Shown here: piece by piece, positions 8,480 through 16,237 of the stretch
Layout: the number at the start of each line of letters is the position of its first letter
Position numbering within the stretch: the stretch's first letter is position 1
Assembly (NCBI GenBank): GCA_041940525.1
Contig: JBGTSB010000006.1
Span: forward strand, 1-64,000
DNA from: JAKAXS01 sp041940525
GTDB lineage: Bacteria; Pseudomonadota; Alphaproteobacteria; Rhizobiales; Hyphomicrobiaceae
DNA: 64,000 nt
Direction of reading: 5' to 3'
Made by a program: the position numbers and the translations under genes
Notes under the pieces: generated by a model
What the model was told of the DNA's origin: nothing
What the model saw: the letters and a program-made list of their open reading frames with translations, nothing else
Databases searched by the model: none

Positions 8480-9232
8480 CTACTTACGCAGAAGATAGGT
8501 GTCCATGACCCATCCGTGCTTTTCCTTTATGGCAGCGCGTTTGGCTGCGATGTCTTCAACCACGTCATCGAGTTGTCCTGCGACCAGCACCTGATCGGCG
8601 CTACCCAGCGCGGCTCCCCAATAGATTGTCAGGCCCTCGCCGATGCGCTGCCGGCAGGCCAATCCGCCGTCAAGCATCACCACGACGCTTGTGCCTGGCG
8701 CGATTGGACCAAGTTCGGCCAGCTTGCGGCCCGTCGTAATGATGACGGGTTCTCCAACTTCGTTAAGGCCGATCTTGTGACATGCAGTGAGGATCTGGAC
8801 AGCGCTAATGCCAGGGATGATCTCAATATCGACTTCGCCTTGGATGCTGTGCGCTGCCTTGCGTACAACGCGCAGCGTGCTGTCGTAGAGGCCCGGTTCG
8901 CCCCAGACGAGCAAGGCTCCTGCCCCGCCATTCGGGACGGCCGTTTCAATTGCCTTTGATAGCAGTCGCGCACGCTCCTCGTGCCAGGCATCCACGCCTG
9001 CCTTATAGCCGGCGGATGCATCACGCACTGGGTCGGGCAATGAGATGAATTGGTAGGTATCATTAGAGATGTAGCGGTCGCAGATTGCCTTGCGCGCTGC
9101 TATGAGACCGGCCTTTTCATCGCCCTTGTCGAACGCAAAGAAAACCGTTGCCTCGTTGAGCGCCGCGACGGCCTGCATCGTAACGAAGTCCGGATCTCCT
9201 GTTCCGATGCCGATCAGTAATATGCGTCTCAC
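8480..9232 (-). CDS. cobF: Precorrin-6A synthase (deacetylating)
   Basis: A 250-residue SAM-dependent methyltransferase of aerobic cobalamin synthesis, forming precorrin-6A from precorrin-5 with release of acetate. It begins RRILLIGIGTGDPDFVTMQA, the GxGxGDPxxxT pattern of tetrapyrrole methylases, and has VFFAFDKGDEK in the position where CobF enzymes carry FxxDKG. Other signals are LLVWGEPGLYDSTLR and IEIIPGISAVQ. It is the last gene of the operon descending from 14.6 kb, 25 bases after the DUF447 gene. No other corrin gene is nearby, so its coupling with C1 cofactor genes is noteworthy. Confidence 0.92.
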   Translation of the reverse strand: MRRILLIGIGTGDPDFVTMQAVAALNEATVFFAFDKGDEKAGLIAARKAICDRYISNDTYQFISLPDPVRDASAGYKAGVDAWHEERARLLSKAIETAVPNGGAGALLVWGEPGLYDSTLRVVRKAAHSIQGEVDIEIIPGISAVQILTACHKIGLNEVGEPVIITTGRKLAELGPIAPGTSVVVMLDGGLACRQRIGEGLTIYWGAALGSADQVLVAGQLDDVVEDIAAKRAAIKEKHGWVMDTYLLRK

Positions 9233-9257
9233 TTACGCGCTCCGGCTCGACACGTGA

Positions 9258-9842
9258 TCAATCGGCGGCATTGTCATTGGCGACATCTCCGCGCCATGCC
9301 TCGACCCGCTCCTGCAGCCATTCCCACGCCAGCTGCTCTCGCTGACCGGCAGTCTTGGAGATTGCGATTTCGAGATACTTGAGTTCATTTTCGATCTTGT
9401 CGACCGGGAGCATCTTGAGACGCGAAACGAGTACCGCGCATTCGAGCACAGCGGCTTGGGCGCGATTGAAACCTTGGAACGGACTGTGAAGGCCTTCATG
9501 GACAACTTTGCAATGGAAGCGCGGACGCTGCTCATCCTCCGTCACGCTTTCAACTGCGAGTTCCCAGTGCGTCAGCGCAGCAGCAAGCCGGACACCCGGC
9601 ACCTTGTCGGCAGCCGTCAGCGGCCAATCGCGGCGGCCCGTCAGGCAACCAGCGAAGACGCGAACATCATCTGTATGACTGGCGACTGCGTAAGGTGAGA
9701 AGCGCAAATTCTCCAGCGTCGTTGACGGGTGGAACGGCGCGATGATCCAGTGATCCCCGTCCTTGATAAGCCCGAGCGGCGCAATGTGCGGCGTTCCGCC
9801 AGGGCCGGTGGTCGTGACGATTGTCTCAACAATCCGTGGCAT
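9258..9842 (-). CDS. DUF447 family protein, associated with C1-carrier cofactor genes
   Basis: A 194-residue protein resembling the DUF447 family: the N-terminal half IVETIVTTTGPGGTPHIAPLGL followed by FHPSTTLENLRFSPYAVASHTDDV looks like a flavin-reductase-like split barrel, and the C-terminal part (HCKVVHEGLHSPFQGFNRAQAAVLECAVLVSR, shortened here) matches the family's second half. The family is found in methanogens and in methylotrophs that use tetrahydromethanopterin, which suggests a role in cofactor synthesis, but no reaction is established to my knowledge. It sits 15 bases after the mfnE-like gene in the same operon. Confidence 0.75.
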   Translation of the reverse strand: MPRIVETIVTTTGPGGTPHIAPLGLIKDGDHWIIAPFHPSTTLENLRFSPYAVASHTDDVRVFAGCLTGRRDWPLTAADKVPGVRLAAALTHWELAVESVTEDEQRPRFHCKVVHEGLHSPFQGFNRAQAAVLECAVLVSRLKMLPVDKIENELKYLEIAISKTAGQREQLAWEWLQERVEAWRGDVANDNAAD

Positions 9843-9857
9843 TCCACTTCCCCTCTA

Positions 9858-10550
9858 TCATATGGCGGGACGGACCCTTGCCTTGCGGCGCTGGACTCCT
9901 CGAGCACGCGGAGTTGACTTCGCGTTCTTGAGCCTGACCGAACCCAAAAGGTCAGCCAACACGATCTCCTCGCCTGGGCCAATAACCTGCCAGCTTAAAC
10001 CAGCTCTTTTGGCGATACGCGGAAACACCGGATCGACGATACCTTGGCGCGCGAGCTGGGCGGCTGTTTGGCCGCTTTCAACCCGGCGGGACTTTACTAA
10101 AACAAGAGTACTACAGCGCATACGTTCCGCGAGCCTTGCGGCCAAACCGTCAGACGTGATGGACCAGTCGGCTGGGATCTTATCGTCGCTGGCACACATC
10201 TTAAGCGGCAACCAAACCGGGAGCCGTCCGCTTCTCCAAACCGCCCGTATCGCCGCGATCGAGTCCGCGCCCGTCAAACGGGGTTGCAGGTCCATCAGCA
10301 CTTCGGCGTACTGATGCATGGCCAGGATCGCCATTCTGTGGGCCGCTTCGTCGGAAAAATTCAAGCCGTCTTGAGACTGGCGGACTGTGTCAGCGAAGAT
10401 CCCGCCGCCGGGTACGACAACGGCGCGGCGGCTGGCACGCGCCACAATGTCGAGCATGCCGCCGATGCGGTCATTTTCTGACAAGCTGCCGCCGAGCTTG
10501 ATGACGATGGGCGGCGGCTGCCTGACTTTCTGAACGGCCGCCTTAGCCAT
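9858..10550 (-). CDS. Amino acid kinase family protein, MfnE-like (methanofuran-type cofactor synthesis)
   Basis: A 230-residue member of the amino acid kinase fold: PPIVIKLGGSLSEN near the N-terminus (phosphate-binding KLGGS), VVVPGGGIFADTVR, and DWSITSDGLAARLAERM with LVLVKSRRV later. In archaea MfnE phosphorylates aminomethylfuran phosphate to the diphosphate during methanofuran synthesis. The assignment rests on the fold plus the neighbouring mfnB-like gene; homologues in methylotrophs occur in the same context. The C-terminus has a basic tail (about 20 residues) of unknown use. Its ATG overlaps the stop of the upstream gene by one base, pointing to translational coupling. Confidence 0.8.
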   Translation of the reverse strand: MAKAAVQKVRQPPPIVIKLGGSLSENDRIGGMLDIVARASRRAVVVPGGGIFADTVRQSQDGLNFSDEAAHRMAILAMHQYAEVLMDLQPRLTGADSIAAIRAVWRSGRLPVWLPLKMCASDDKIPADWSITSDGLAARLAERMRCSTLVLVKSRRVESGQTAAQLARQGIVDPVFPRIAKRAGLSWQVIGPGEEIVLADLLGSVRLKNAKSTPRARGVQRRKARVRPAI

Positions 10551-10906
10551 TATGACGAAACCTTCGGCCTTACAATTTCGACACCGCGCACCGGACCGCG
10601 TTCCAGTTTCTCTATACGCGCTTTGACCGATGCAATGCGTTTATCCTTCAGAAGCCGCTCGCAGATGCGTTCCGCGAATGTCTCGACAAGTTCGATGTGG
10701 CCGCCAGACGCCGTGTCGTCAATGGCATCAATGATGTCCGTGTATGACGGGACTTCCGCCATTTCATCTCGCGTTGCCCGAACCTCCGGCGCGAGATAGG
10801 CATCGACCGTGAGGCGCACCTTCTGCGTCGTGCCATGCTCCTCGGCATAAACACCGATATGGCAGTCGATCACATAGTCTTTCACAAAGATGAGGTCGGT
10901 TGTCAT
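10550..10906 (-). CDS. Dihydroneopterin aldolase family protein (FolB-like)
   Basis: A 118-residue protein of the FolB fold. It shows IFVKDYVIDCHIGVYAEEHG, matching the FolB start with the conserved Glu after IGVY, then SYTDIIDAI, HIELVETFAERICERLL and a C-terminal KARIEKLERGP holding the conserved Lys region. FolB cleaves dihydroneopterin to 6-hydroxymethyl-dihydropterin, a branch-point compound for folate and for tetrahydromethanopterin. Being wedged between mfnB- and mfnE-like genes with 4-base and 1-base overlaps, it probably serves the methanopterin branch; this is inferred from context only. Confidence 0.85.
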   Translation of the reverse strand: MTTDLIFVKDYVIDCHIGVYAEEHGTTQKVRLTVDAYLAPEVRATRDEMAEVPSYTDIIDAIDDTASGGHIELVETFAERICERLLKDKRIASVKARIEKLERGPVRGVEIVRPKVSS

Positions 10907-11646
10907 AGCGCAATCGGGACCTCGGGCAACGGCTGGCTCTGGAAGGTGCCACAGGACTTACCCAGCGCGCGCGCGACTGCACGGATTGCGAATTCGTCAA
11001 GCGCACCTTTTCGCTGGCTTCCGGCGCATAGAGCGCCACGAAAACCGATGATGTCCGGTTTCAGTGCTTTCATGCGCAGCACGTGCTCCAGACGCAATCC
11101 CCCAGCCAAGCCAGCGAACAGGCAATTGGCACGCGCGTCGGCCAGGAACGTCTGAAGAAACTGTTCGGACACAAAATCCGGCAGCGGCCCCCTCGACTTG
11201 TTGGCCGTATCGAGCAACACGCCTGCGAAGCCGGCATTACGTAAATCGCCGATCAAGGATAGGTCTGGCTCGCTATCGGCGAGCATGACCCCGACGAGAC
11301 GCCGCCGTAGGTTCGATGCGGCCATGGCAGCGATTGCTGAACGGGCATCGCCTTGTGGGAACAAACCAATCTTCACGTAGTCCGCTCCGGCGTCCGACAT
11401 TTGCTGTGCGGCATCCAGCCAAAGAGCACCGTTGCAGGGCAAATCGCCAATCGTGGCGCTCACGCAAACATGTGCTGGAACCGCGTCGCGGACCGCGCGG
11501 ACGACGGACGGTGGAAGCGCACCAAGTGCGCCGGCCGCCGGCTCCTTGCAGTCAATGATGTCGGCCCCACCGGATACTGCGAGCCGGGCTTCGTCGTCGT
11601 TTCTCACGCTGGCGAGAAACTGGACCGCTTGAGATTGCGTGATCAT
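10903..11646 (-). CDS. (5-formylfuran-3-yl)methyl phosphate synthase, MfnB-like
   Basis: A 247-residue TIM-barrel protein of the DUF556/MfnB family. Seen: FLASVRNDDEARLAVSGGAD then IIDCKEPAAGALGAL, with the conserved Lys of the active site in DCKEP; ADYVKIGLF with a second conserved Lys; GVLLDTANKSRGPLPDF; and LAGGLRLEHV. MfnB of methanogens condenses two glyceraldehyde-3-phosphate molecules into the furan precursor of methanofuran. In bacteria using the Fhc complex the furan carrier is a methanofuran analogue, so the gene fits the fhc operon at 28.6 kb. Its ATG overlaps the stop of the ABC ATPase gene by four bases. Confidence 0.88.
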   Translation of the reverse strand: MITQSQAVQFLASVRNDDEARLAVSGGADIIDCKEPAAGALGALPPSVVRAVRDAVPAHVCVSATIGDLPCNGALWLDAAQQMSDAGADYVKIGLFPQGDARSAIAAMAASNLRRRLVGVMLADSEPDLSLIGDLRNAGFAGVLLDTANKSRGPLPDFVSEQFLQTFLADARANCLFAGLAGGLRLEHVLRMKALKPDIIGFRGALCAGSQRKGALDEFAIRAVARALGKSCGTFQSQPLPEVPIAL

Positions 11647-12371
11647 GCGTCTTGAAAAATTCGTTCTTGTTCTGCACGGACCCGTACAGGGTCGGCGCGC
11701 TCCTCCGGAGAAAGCTTAACAGCTTCATCCTGAACAAGTGTCGCAGAGCCGTTGGAGAGGCGCAAGATGCGTGTTCCGAGCATAACCGCCTCTTGGCGGT
11801 CGTGGGTCACGAACAGCACCGTTGTGGGACGGCGGTGCCACAAATCAATTAGGAGCTGCCGAAGATCCTGAGCGGTTGGATCGTCCAACGATACGAATGG
11901 CTCGTCCATCAGCAGGATATCAGGCTCCAGGACGAAGCCGCGTGCCAGGGAGACCCTGCGTTGCATGCCCAAGGAAAGCCGCTCCGGATAGGCCGTTTCT
12001 TGGCCTTTCAGGCCTACGCGTTCGAGCAACTCAGGGATGCGCGCGCGTCTAGGATCTCCTGCCGGCAAGACGAGTTCGATGTTTTCCTGGACAGTTCGCC
12101 AGGGCAACAGGCGGGGTGCCTGAAAGATGTAGCCGATGAGCGGCTCGCCCGGGCCGAGATTGATGGACCCGGTGAAGTCCTTGTCGAGCCCTGCGACGAT
12201 GTTCAGCAACGTTGACTTGCCGCAACCCGAGGGGCCAGTCAGCACGACGAAAGAGCGGTGGTCAATCTCGAAGTCGACGTTCTGGAGCACCTGGTGTGCC
12301 TCGCGGTTGGCAACAGGCGGATAGACTTTGCGGTCAACCTTGATCGAATATGGCTTATTCATCGGCGCCAT
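11643..12371 (-). CDS. ABC importer ATP-binding protein (nitrate/sulfonate/taurine type)
   Basis: A 242-residue ABC ATPase with Walker A GPSGCGKST, Q-loop YIFQAPRLLPWRTVQENI, signature LSLGMQRRVSLARGF, Walker B DILLMDEPF and switch His VTHDRQEA. The LLPW segment and overall pattern match the importers for nitrate, sulfonates and related small anions (SsuB/TauB/NrtD-like). The signature has LSLGM instead of the common LSGGM. It overlaps the permease gene by 13 bases and mfnB by four, so it belongs to a single operon with C1-cofactor genes. Substrate unknown. Confidence 0.9.
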   Translation of the reverse strand: MAPMNKPYSIKVDRKVYPPVANREAHQVLQNVDFEIDHRSFVVLTGPSGCGKSTLLNIVAGLDKDFTGSINLGPGEPLIGYIFQAPRLLPWRTVQENIELVLPAGDPRRARIPELLERVGLKGQETAYPERLSLGMQRRVSLARGFVLEPDILLMDEPFVSLDDPTAQDLRQLLIDLWHRRPTTVLFVTHDRQEAVMLGTRILRLSNGSATLVQDEAVKLSPEERADPVRVRAEQERIFQDA

Positions 12372-13159
12372 CGGTTCACCCGCGCTTCAATCGGTTGCAG
12401 GATACCCATCTCTATCGCTTGGACGACAAGAATGAACGACACGGCGTAGGCCAGGATCATCGAGACGTCGAAAAGCTGGAAGGCCGTGTGCAATTGGAAG
12501 CCGACGCCGTTTGAACGCCCGAGCAGTTCGACGACGAGAACGATCTTCCAAACGAGAGAGAGACCAGACCGCGCGGCAGCTGCAAAGAACGGAGCCAACT
12601 GTGGCAGCGTCACGTTGCGCAACGTCTTCCAGGTTCCGAACTGATAGATCTGTGCCATCTCGCTCAAGTCTCGCGATAACGAACGCGCGCCTTCGCGCAC
12701 CGTAACCGCTACGTTCGGGATCTTATTGATTGCCACGGCCATGATCGCGGCCACTTCCGTGAGGCCAAACCAGACGTAACAAAGAATGATGATGACGAGC
12801 GCTGGCAGGTTCAGAAAGAAGATGAGCCAACTGTCGAACAGTTTGTCGGCCATCGCATTGCGGCCGAGCACGAGGCCAATCGCGGCACCGATCAGCATGG
12901 CCAGTGTGAACGAGACAGCGACGCGCCAAAGCGTCATGCCGACGTGGAACAGCAAGCCACCTGTCTCGATTTCTTGAACAAGCGTTTGCCAGACCTCGAG
13001 CGGGCGCGGCAAGTGGCGGTGGCCGATCACGTTCGCCGCGATATCCCAGGCCAATAAAAACGCCAGTAGCGATCCGGCTGACCACGCCAGTCGGATCAAC
13101 CAGGCGTTGTTCGCCTGCGCTTTTGCTGGATCAAACTTTGACGTGGAAGAGTTCAGCAT
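12359..13159 (-). CDS. ABC importer permease (nitrate/sulfonate/taurine type)
   Basis: A 266-residue inner-membrane permease with about six helices of the BPD_transp_1 fold. The cytoplasmic EAA loop is visible as EMAQIYQFGTWKTLRNVTLPQLAPFFAAAARSGLSLVWK (shortened: TLRNVTLPQLAPF). Homologues are TauC/SsuC-like. The ATG at 13159 follows a TTG at 13162 in the same frame. The start lies inside the 3' end of the binding-protein gene, an overlap of about 29 bases, which is long even for coupled genes. Confidence 0.9.
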   Translation of the reverse strand: MLNSSTSKFDPAKAQANNAWLIRLAWSAGSLLAFLLAWDIAANVIGHRHLPRPLEVWQTLVQEIETGGLLFHVGMTLWRVAVSFTLAMLIGAAIGLVLGRNAMADKLFDSWLIFFLNLPALVIIILCYVWFGLTEVAAIMAVAINKIPNVAVTVREGARSLSRDLSEMAQIYQFGTWKTLRNVTLPQLAPFFAAAARSGLSLVWKIVLVVELLGRSNGVGFQLHTAFQLFDVSMILAYAVSFILVVQAIEMGILQPIEARVNRWRR

Positions 13160-14117
13160 CAAATCGCGTACCGTTTCCTACCAGAGTTTGGTCGCCGACG
13201 CCGATCAGCACATCCATTAACGATTTCGCCGCCTTGGTTTGCGGTTCGCCCCAAGTTTCTGGAATGCCAGACTTGTAGAAATGCGCAATAGATTTCAATT
13301 CCGCATCAGAGCCAGGCTTAATGAGCGGCTTGAGGCGGTCCCACGCTTCATCCGACGATGCCAGGATTTCATTGCCCTGCTCCATCGATTTCAAGAAGTC
13401 CGATATCGCCTTGCCCTTCTTGGATTGCGTGCTTTCCTTCCAGACATAACCGACGAGCGGCGGGACGGGATCTACCCCTAAAGCCTGGAGGACCGTTTCC
13501 ATGCGCAGAAGCGGCACGAAGCCGTCAGCGGCGAGCCGCGCCGAATAAGTCCAGAAGTTCAAACACGCATCCAGACGGCCGCTGCGGAGTTCTTCGGCGA
13601 GAAGGGGTGGCGTACCGAAGGCAGGAGTAACCATCTCGGCCATGTCTTTGCCAACGGTCTTGCGCGAATAGCTGCGCAATAGCAGCCAGCTCTTGTCTAT
13701 CGCCGATCCGGCGACGCCAAGTTTCTTGCCCTCCAGGTCAGCGATAGATTTGATGCTGCTGCCTTCAGGCACCATGATCGCGCCGAGTGCCGACGAATAT
13801 GGTGCGAACTTGAGCTTCTCACCCAGCGACCGCTGGCGCATGGCCCAGGTCCAGTCGCTCACGATCACGTCGGCCTCGCCGGCCAAGAGTGCGATCGGTC
13901 CAGCCTGGTGAGAGGCCACCGTCAAAACATCGAGATCCAAACCGTTCTTGGCCGCGAGTTCGTTGTGTTGCACCGTGTCAATCAACCAGCTCAAGGAGCC
14001 GAACTTTACGGAGGCAAGACGCAGAGGCGTGGCCGCGTGTGCGCTTGTCGTCCAGCGCAATTGTGCAGCCGCCAACAGCGCGGCTGAACCGGTGAGGACC
14101 TGCCGGCGGTTGATCAT
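13131..14117 (-). CDS. ABC importer substrate-binding protein (NMT1/SsuA-like) with twin-arginine-like signal
   Basis: A 328-residue exported binding protein. The N-terminus MINRRQVLTGSAALLAAA has a twin-arginine-like motif followed by a hydrophobic stretch and AHA, so Tat export is likely. The mature part has the type II binding protein layout of the NMT1/SsuA group: KFGSLSWLIDTVQHNELAAK, AGPIALLAGEADVIVSDW, and DLEGKKLGVAGSAIDKSW. This group binds sulfonates, nitrate, aromatic acids or thiamine precursors; the ligand cannot be told here. It overlaps the upstream exported-protein gene by four bases and the permease gene by about 29. Confidence 0.9.
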   Translation of the reverse strand: MINRRQVLTGSAALLAAAQLRWTTSAHAATPLRLASVKFGSLSWLIDTVQHNELAAKNGLDLDVLTVASHQAGPIALLAGEADVIVSDWTWAMRQRSLGEKLKFAPYSSALGAIMVPEGSSIKSIADLEGKKLGVAGSAIDKSWLLLRSYSRKTVGKDMAEMVTPAFGTPPLLAEELRSGRLDACLNFWTYSARLAADGFVPLLRMETVLQALGVDPVPPLVGYVWKESTQSKKGKAISDFLKSMEQGNEILASSDEAWDRLKPLIKPGSDAELKSIAHFYKSGIPETWGEPQTKAAKSLMDVLIGVGDQTLVGNGTRFDAELFHVKV

Positions 14118-14638
14118 TTTTTCCCCTTCGCCTTCGATTTAAGTAGACGGTTTTTAGCGATCCACTTTACGACGTTTTGCCAGCTGAGGTCTGTGTTGCC
14201 CTGCATCACAGCCCGCATGGACCGGGTAAGCTTTCCAGATGACGCGTCATGCTCGCGGACGGTTACACGCGTCAGGCTTTCGGAGACTTTCTCGAAAATT
14301 CCGCTGACAACGATGTCGGCTCCGACTTTTTTCCCGAAGCTGCCCTCGCAGCGGCATTTGTAAAGTGGAGACGCGTCTTCAATCTCCTTGTCGAGACCAT
14401 TGATTTCGACGATCTCATACTTGCCGCTCGCCTTCATGAGCTCTTTCATCTGCTCTGTGGCGTCTTTAAGCCTCTGATCTTCAACAGGATCTTCCTTCTC
14501 CTGCGGAATGAAGAAGAAGTCGTCCTTGCTCGGCTGTTGAATGATTTCGAAGGGCAGAACGGCCGCCTTCTGTGCGGCTTGTACTGGCATGGCCAAACAC
14601 AGCAGCCCTAACAGAACCGACGACGCCTTCAACACCAT
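14114..14638 (-). CDS. Exported DUF2380/DUF3280-like protein, first gene of the importer/cofactor operon
   Basis: A 174-residue protein with a signal peptide (MVLKASSVLLGLLCLAMPVQA) and a mature part starting KAAVLPFEI, then long charged helix, then ADIVVSGIFEKVSESLTRVTVREHDASSG. This V-LPF...D-VV-G---K----T---V--D pattern is the layout of DUF2380-type exported proteins, some of which are linked to quinoprotein clusters. No reaction is known to me. A strong AGGAGGA lies just before the ATG at 14638. It is the first gene of the minus-strand operon and overlaps the binding-protein gene by four bases. Confidence 0.7.
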   Translation of the reverse strand: MVLKASSVLLGLLCLAMPVQAAQKAAVLPFEIIQQPSKDDFFFIPQEKEDPVEDQRLKDATEQMKELMKASGKYEIVEINGLDKEIEDASPLYKCRCEGSFGKKVGADIVVSGIFEKVSESLTRVTVREHDASSGKLTRSMRAVMQGNTDLSWQNVVKWIAKNRLLKSKAKGKK

Positions 14639-14900
14639 GTGTTTCCTCCTGCCGTGCCCGGAATTTGAACCGAACATCTTGCAAACCACTTGGGAAGTTA
14701 TTCCTTACGTGTGTTACCCTCGGGCAAGTAGCAAGGGTGGTACGCGTGAGCAAGTCTCACGGACCAATAACATTCTCGGGAGCAGGTCAGTCTACGCTTG
14801 ACAAGATCGCCGGGAAAGTTTGGCATTGTAATAAAGTAACACTGAAGTCAACGGTGTTACGTCCATCAGCGGATTAAACGCGCTGAGCAAGGAGGAAACC
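14639..14900. promoter_or_regulatory. Divergent promoter region between the importer/cofactor operon and the quinoprotein ABC operon
   Basis: Two operons with C1-metabolism genes start back to back here. On the plus strand a TTGACA stands at 14798..14803, but no good -10 box follows at 16-19 bases, so this promoter assignment is weak. An inverted repeat at 14836..14860 lies 41 bases before the plus-strand ATG and is listed separately. AGGAGGA boxes precede both start codons. Confidence 0.5.
14836..14860. repeat. Inverted repeat, possible operator or 5'-leader hairpin
   Basis: GTAACACTG at 14836..14844 pairs with CGGTGTTAC at 14852..14860 across a seven-base spacer: nine positions, eight of them Watson-Crick and one G-T. 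The position just upstream of the first gene of the quinoprotein ABC operon suits an operator or a leader hairpin. No regulator is encoded nearby to match it to. Confidence 0.5.
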
Positions 14901-16178
14901 ATGAGCTTCGGCACCGGCGCCTGGCGTCGTCCGATCACTATGTTTGCTGTGGCTATAAGCGGAGCGCTGTTCTTCAGCGCCTTGTCCGCCATGGCCCAAG
15001 AACCGGCCGCCACGACTGGCGCAACAGCCCAAGTAAAAACGGAAAAGAAGGTCGATCAGCTCAAGATCACCTATCTGCGTCAGCTTACCGACGACCTACC
15101 TCCCTTGTCCCTGCTTGACCTTCCGCCGAAGGATGATGGCATTGCGGGCGCAAAGCTGGCCATTGATGACAACAACACGACCGGCCGGTTCATGAACCAG
15201 AAATTCGAGCTGGACGTCTTGGAAAACGCCAATCCCGACGAGATTATCGCACATGCCCTGGAGAAAACGGCCGCCGGTCACGGCTTCTTTGTAACGGACT
15301 TGCCCGCCAAAACGCTGCTAGCGGTGTCTGACGCGCTGAAGGACAAAGACGCTGTCATCATCAACGCTAGTGCCCACGACAACGATCTTCGCGAAGAGAA
15401 CTGCCGTTCCAACGTCAAGCACACGGCGCCAACGCGGGCGATGCTTGCCGACGCGCTGGCTCAGTACATGGCTTGGAAGCGCTGGCGCCGCTGGTTCCTG
15501 GTTGTCGGGCCAAAACCCGAGGATGAAGCCTTTGCGGAAGCGCTGCGCCGCGCCGCCAAGCGCTTTGGGATGAAGATCGTTGAGGAACGCAAGTTTACCT
15601 ACAAACCTGGCGGACGCCGTACAGACGGTGGCTTCGAACAGGTGCAACAGCAGATCCCGAGCTTTACGCAGAACGCAAAAGAACATGACGTCCAGGCGGT
15701 GGCTGATGAAGACGGCTTGTTCGCAGAGTACTTCCCGTATCGGACGTGGGATGCAAAACCGGTGATCGGATCGGCCGGGCTTTATCCTACCCCCTGGCAT
15801 CCCGCCATGGAGCAGTGGGGCGCCACGCAGTTCCAAAATCGTTTCCGCCGCTTGGCAAACCGCAGGATGCGGGCCTTGGACTACAATGCTTGGGGTGCCG
15901 TGCGCGCCATCGGCGAGGCGGCAACGCGCACACGCTCGACCGATGCCAAAAAGCTCGTCGAATACCTGCGTTCACCACAGTTTGAACTTGCTGCCTTTAA
16001 AGGCCTCAAGTTGACTTTCCGCGCTTGGAATGGACAGCTGCGCCAGCCTATCTTGCTGGCGACGGGTAAGCTGCCGGTTACCGTATCGCCTCAGCCGGGC
16101 TTCCTACATCAGCGCACCGAGCTGGACACGCTCGGCATCGACAAGCCAGAGACAAAATGCAAGGCCTACAGCCAATGA
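14901..16178 (+). CDS. Substrate-binding protein of the PQQ-dependent alcohol dehydrogenase ABC system (LutA/PedB-like)
   Basis: A 425-residue exported protein; signal peptide to about residue 33 (SALSAMAQEP). The mature part has a type I periplasmic binding fold: LKITYLRQLTDDLPPLSLLDLPP, GAKLAIDDNNTTGRFMNQ, GHGFFVTDLPAKTLLAVSD, FLVVGPKPEDEAFAEALRR and WDAKPVIGSAGLYPTPWHP. This matches the family annotated as ABC substrate-binding protein of PQQ-dependent alcohol dehydrogenase systems. Related Ped and Lut genes in Pseudomonas putida and Methylorubrum extorquens are required for growth at low lanthanide levels, so a role in lanthanide supply to xoxF is inferred. AGGAGGA precedes the ATG. Confidence 0.85.
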   Translation: MSFGTGAWRRPITMFAVAISGALFFSALSAMAQEPAATTGATAQVKTEKKVDQLKITYLRQLTDDLPPLSLLDLPPKDDGIAGAKLAIDDNNTTGRFMNQKFELDVLENANPDEIIAHALEKTAAGHGFFVTDLPAKTLLAVSDALKDKDAVIINASAHDNDLREENCRSNVKHTAPTRAMLADALAQYMAWKRWRRWFLVVGPKPEDEAFAEALRRAAKRFGMKIVEERKFTYKPGGRRTDGGFEQVQQQIPSFTQNAKEHDVQAVADEDGLFAEYFPYRTWDAKPVIGSAGLYPTPWHPAMEQWGATQFQNRFRRLANRRMRALDYNAWGAVRAIGEAATRTRSTDAKKLVEYLRSPQFELAAFKGLKLTFRAWNGQLRQPILLATGKLPVTVSPQPGFLHQRTELDTLGIDKPETKCKAYSQ

Positions 16179-16237
16179 TCTGGCCGCCAAGGCATTTCGT
16201 ATCCATATCACGCCCAATGCGATCAAGGAGCGTTTCA

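Noticed and set aside
14798..14826. Sigma-70 promoter built on TTGACA at 14798
   Set aside because: No convincing -10 box at 16-19 bases downstream; kept only as a weak hint.
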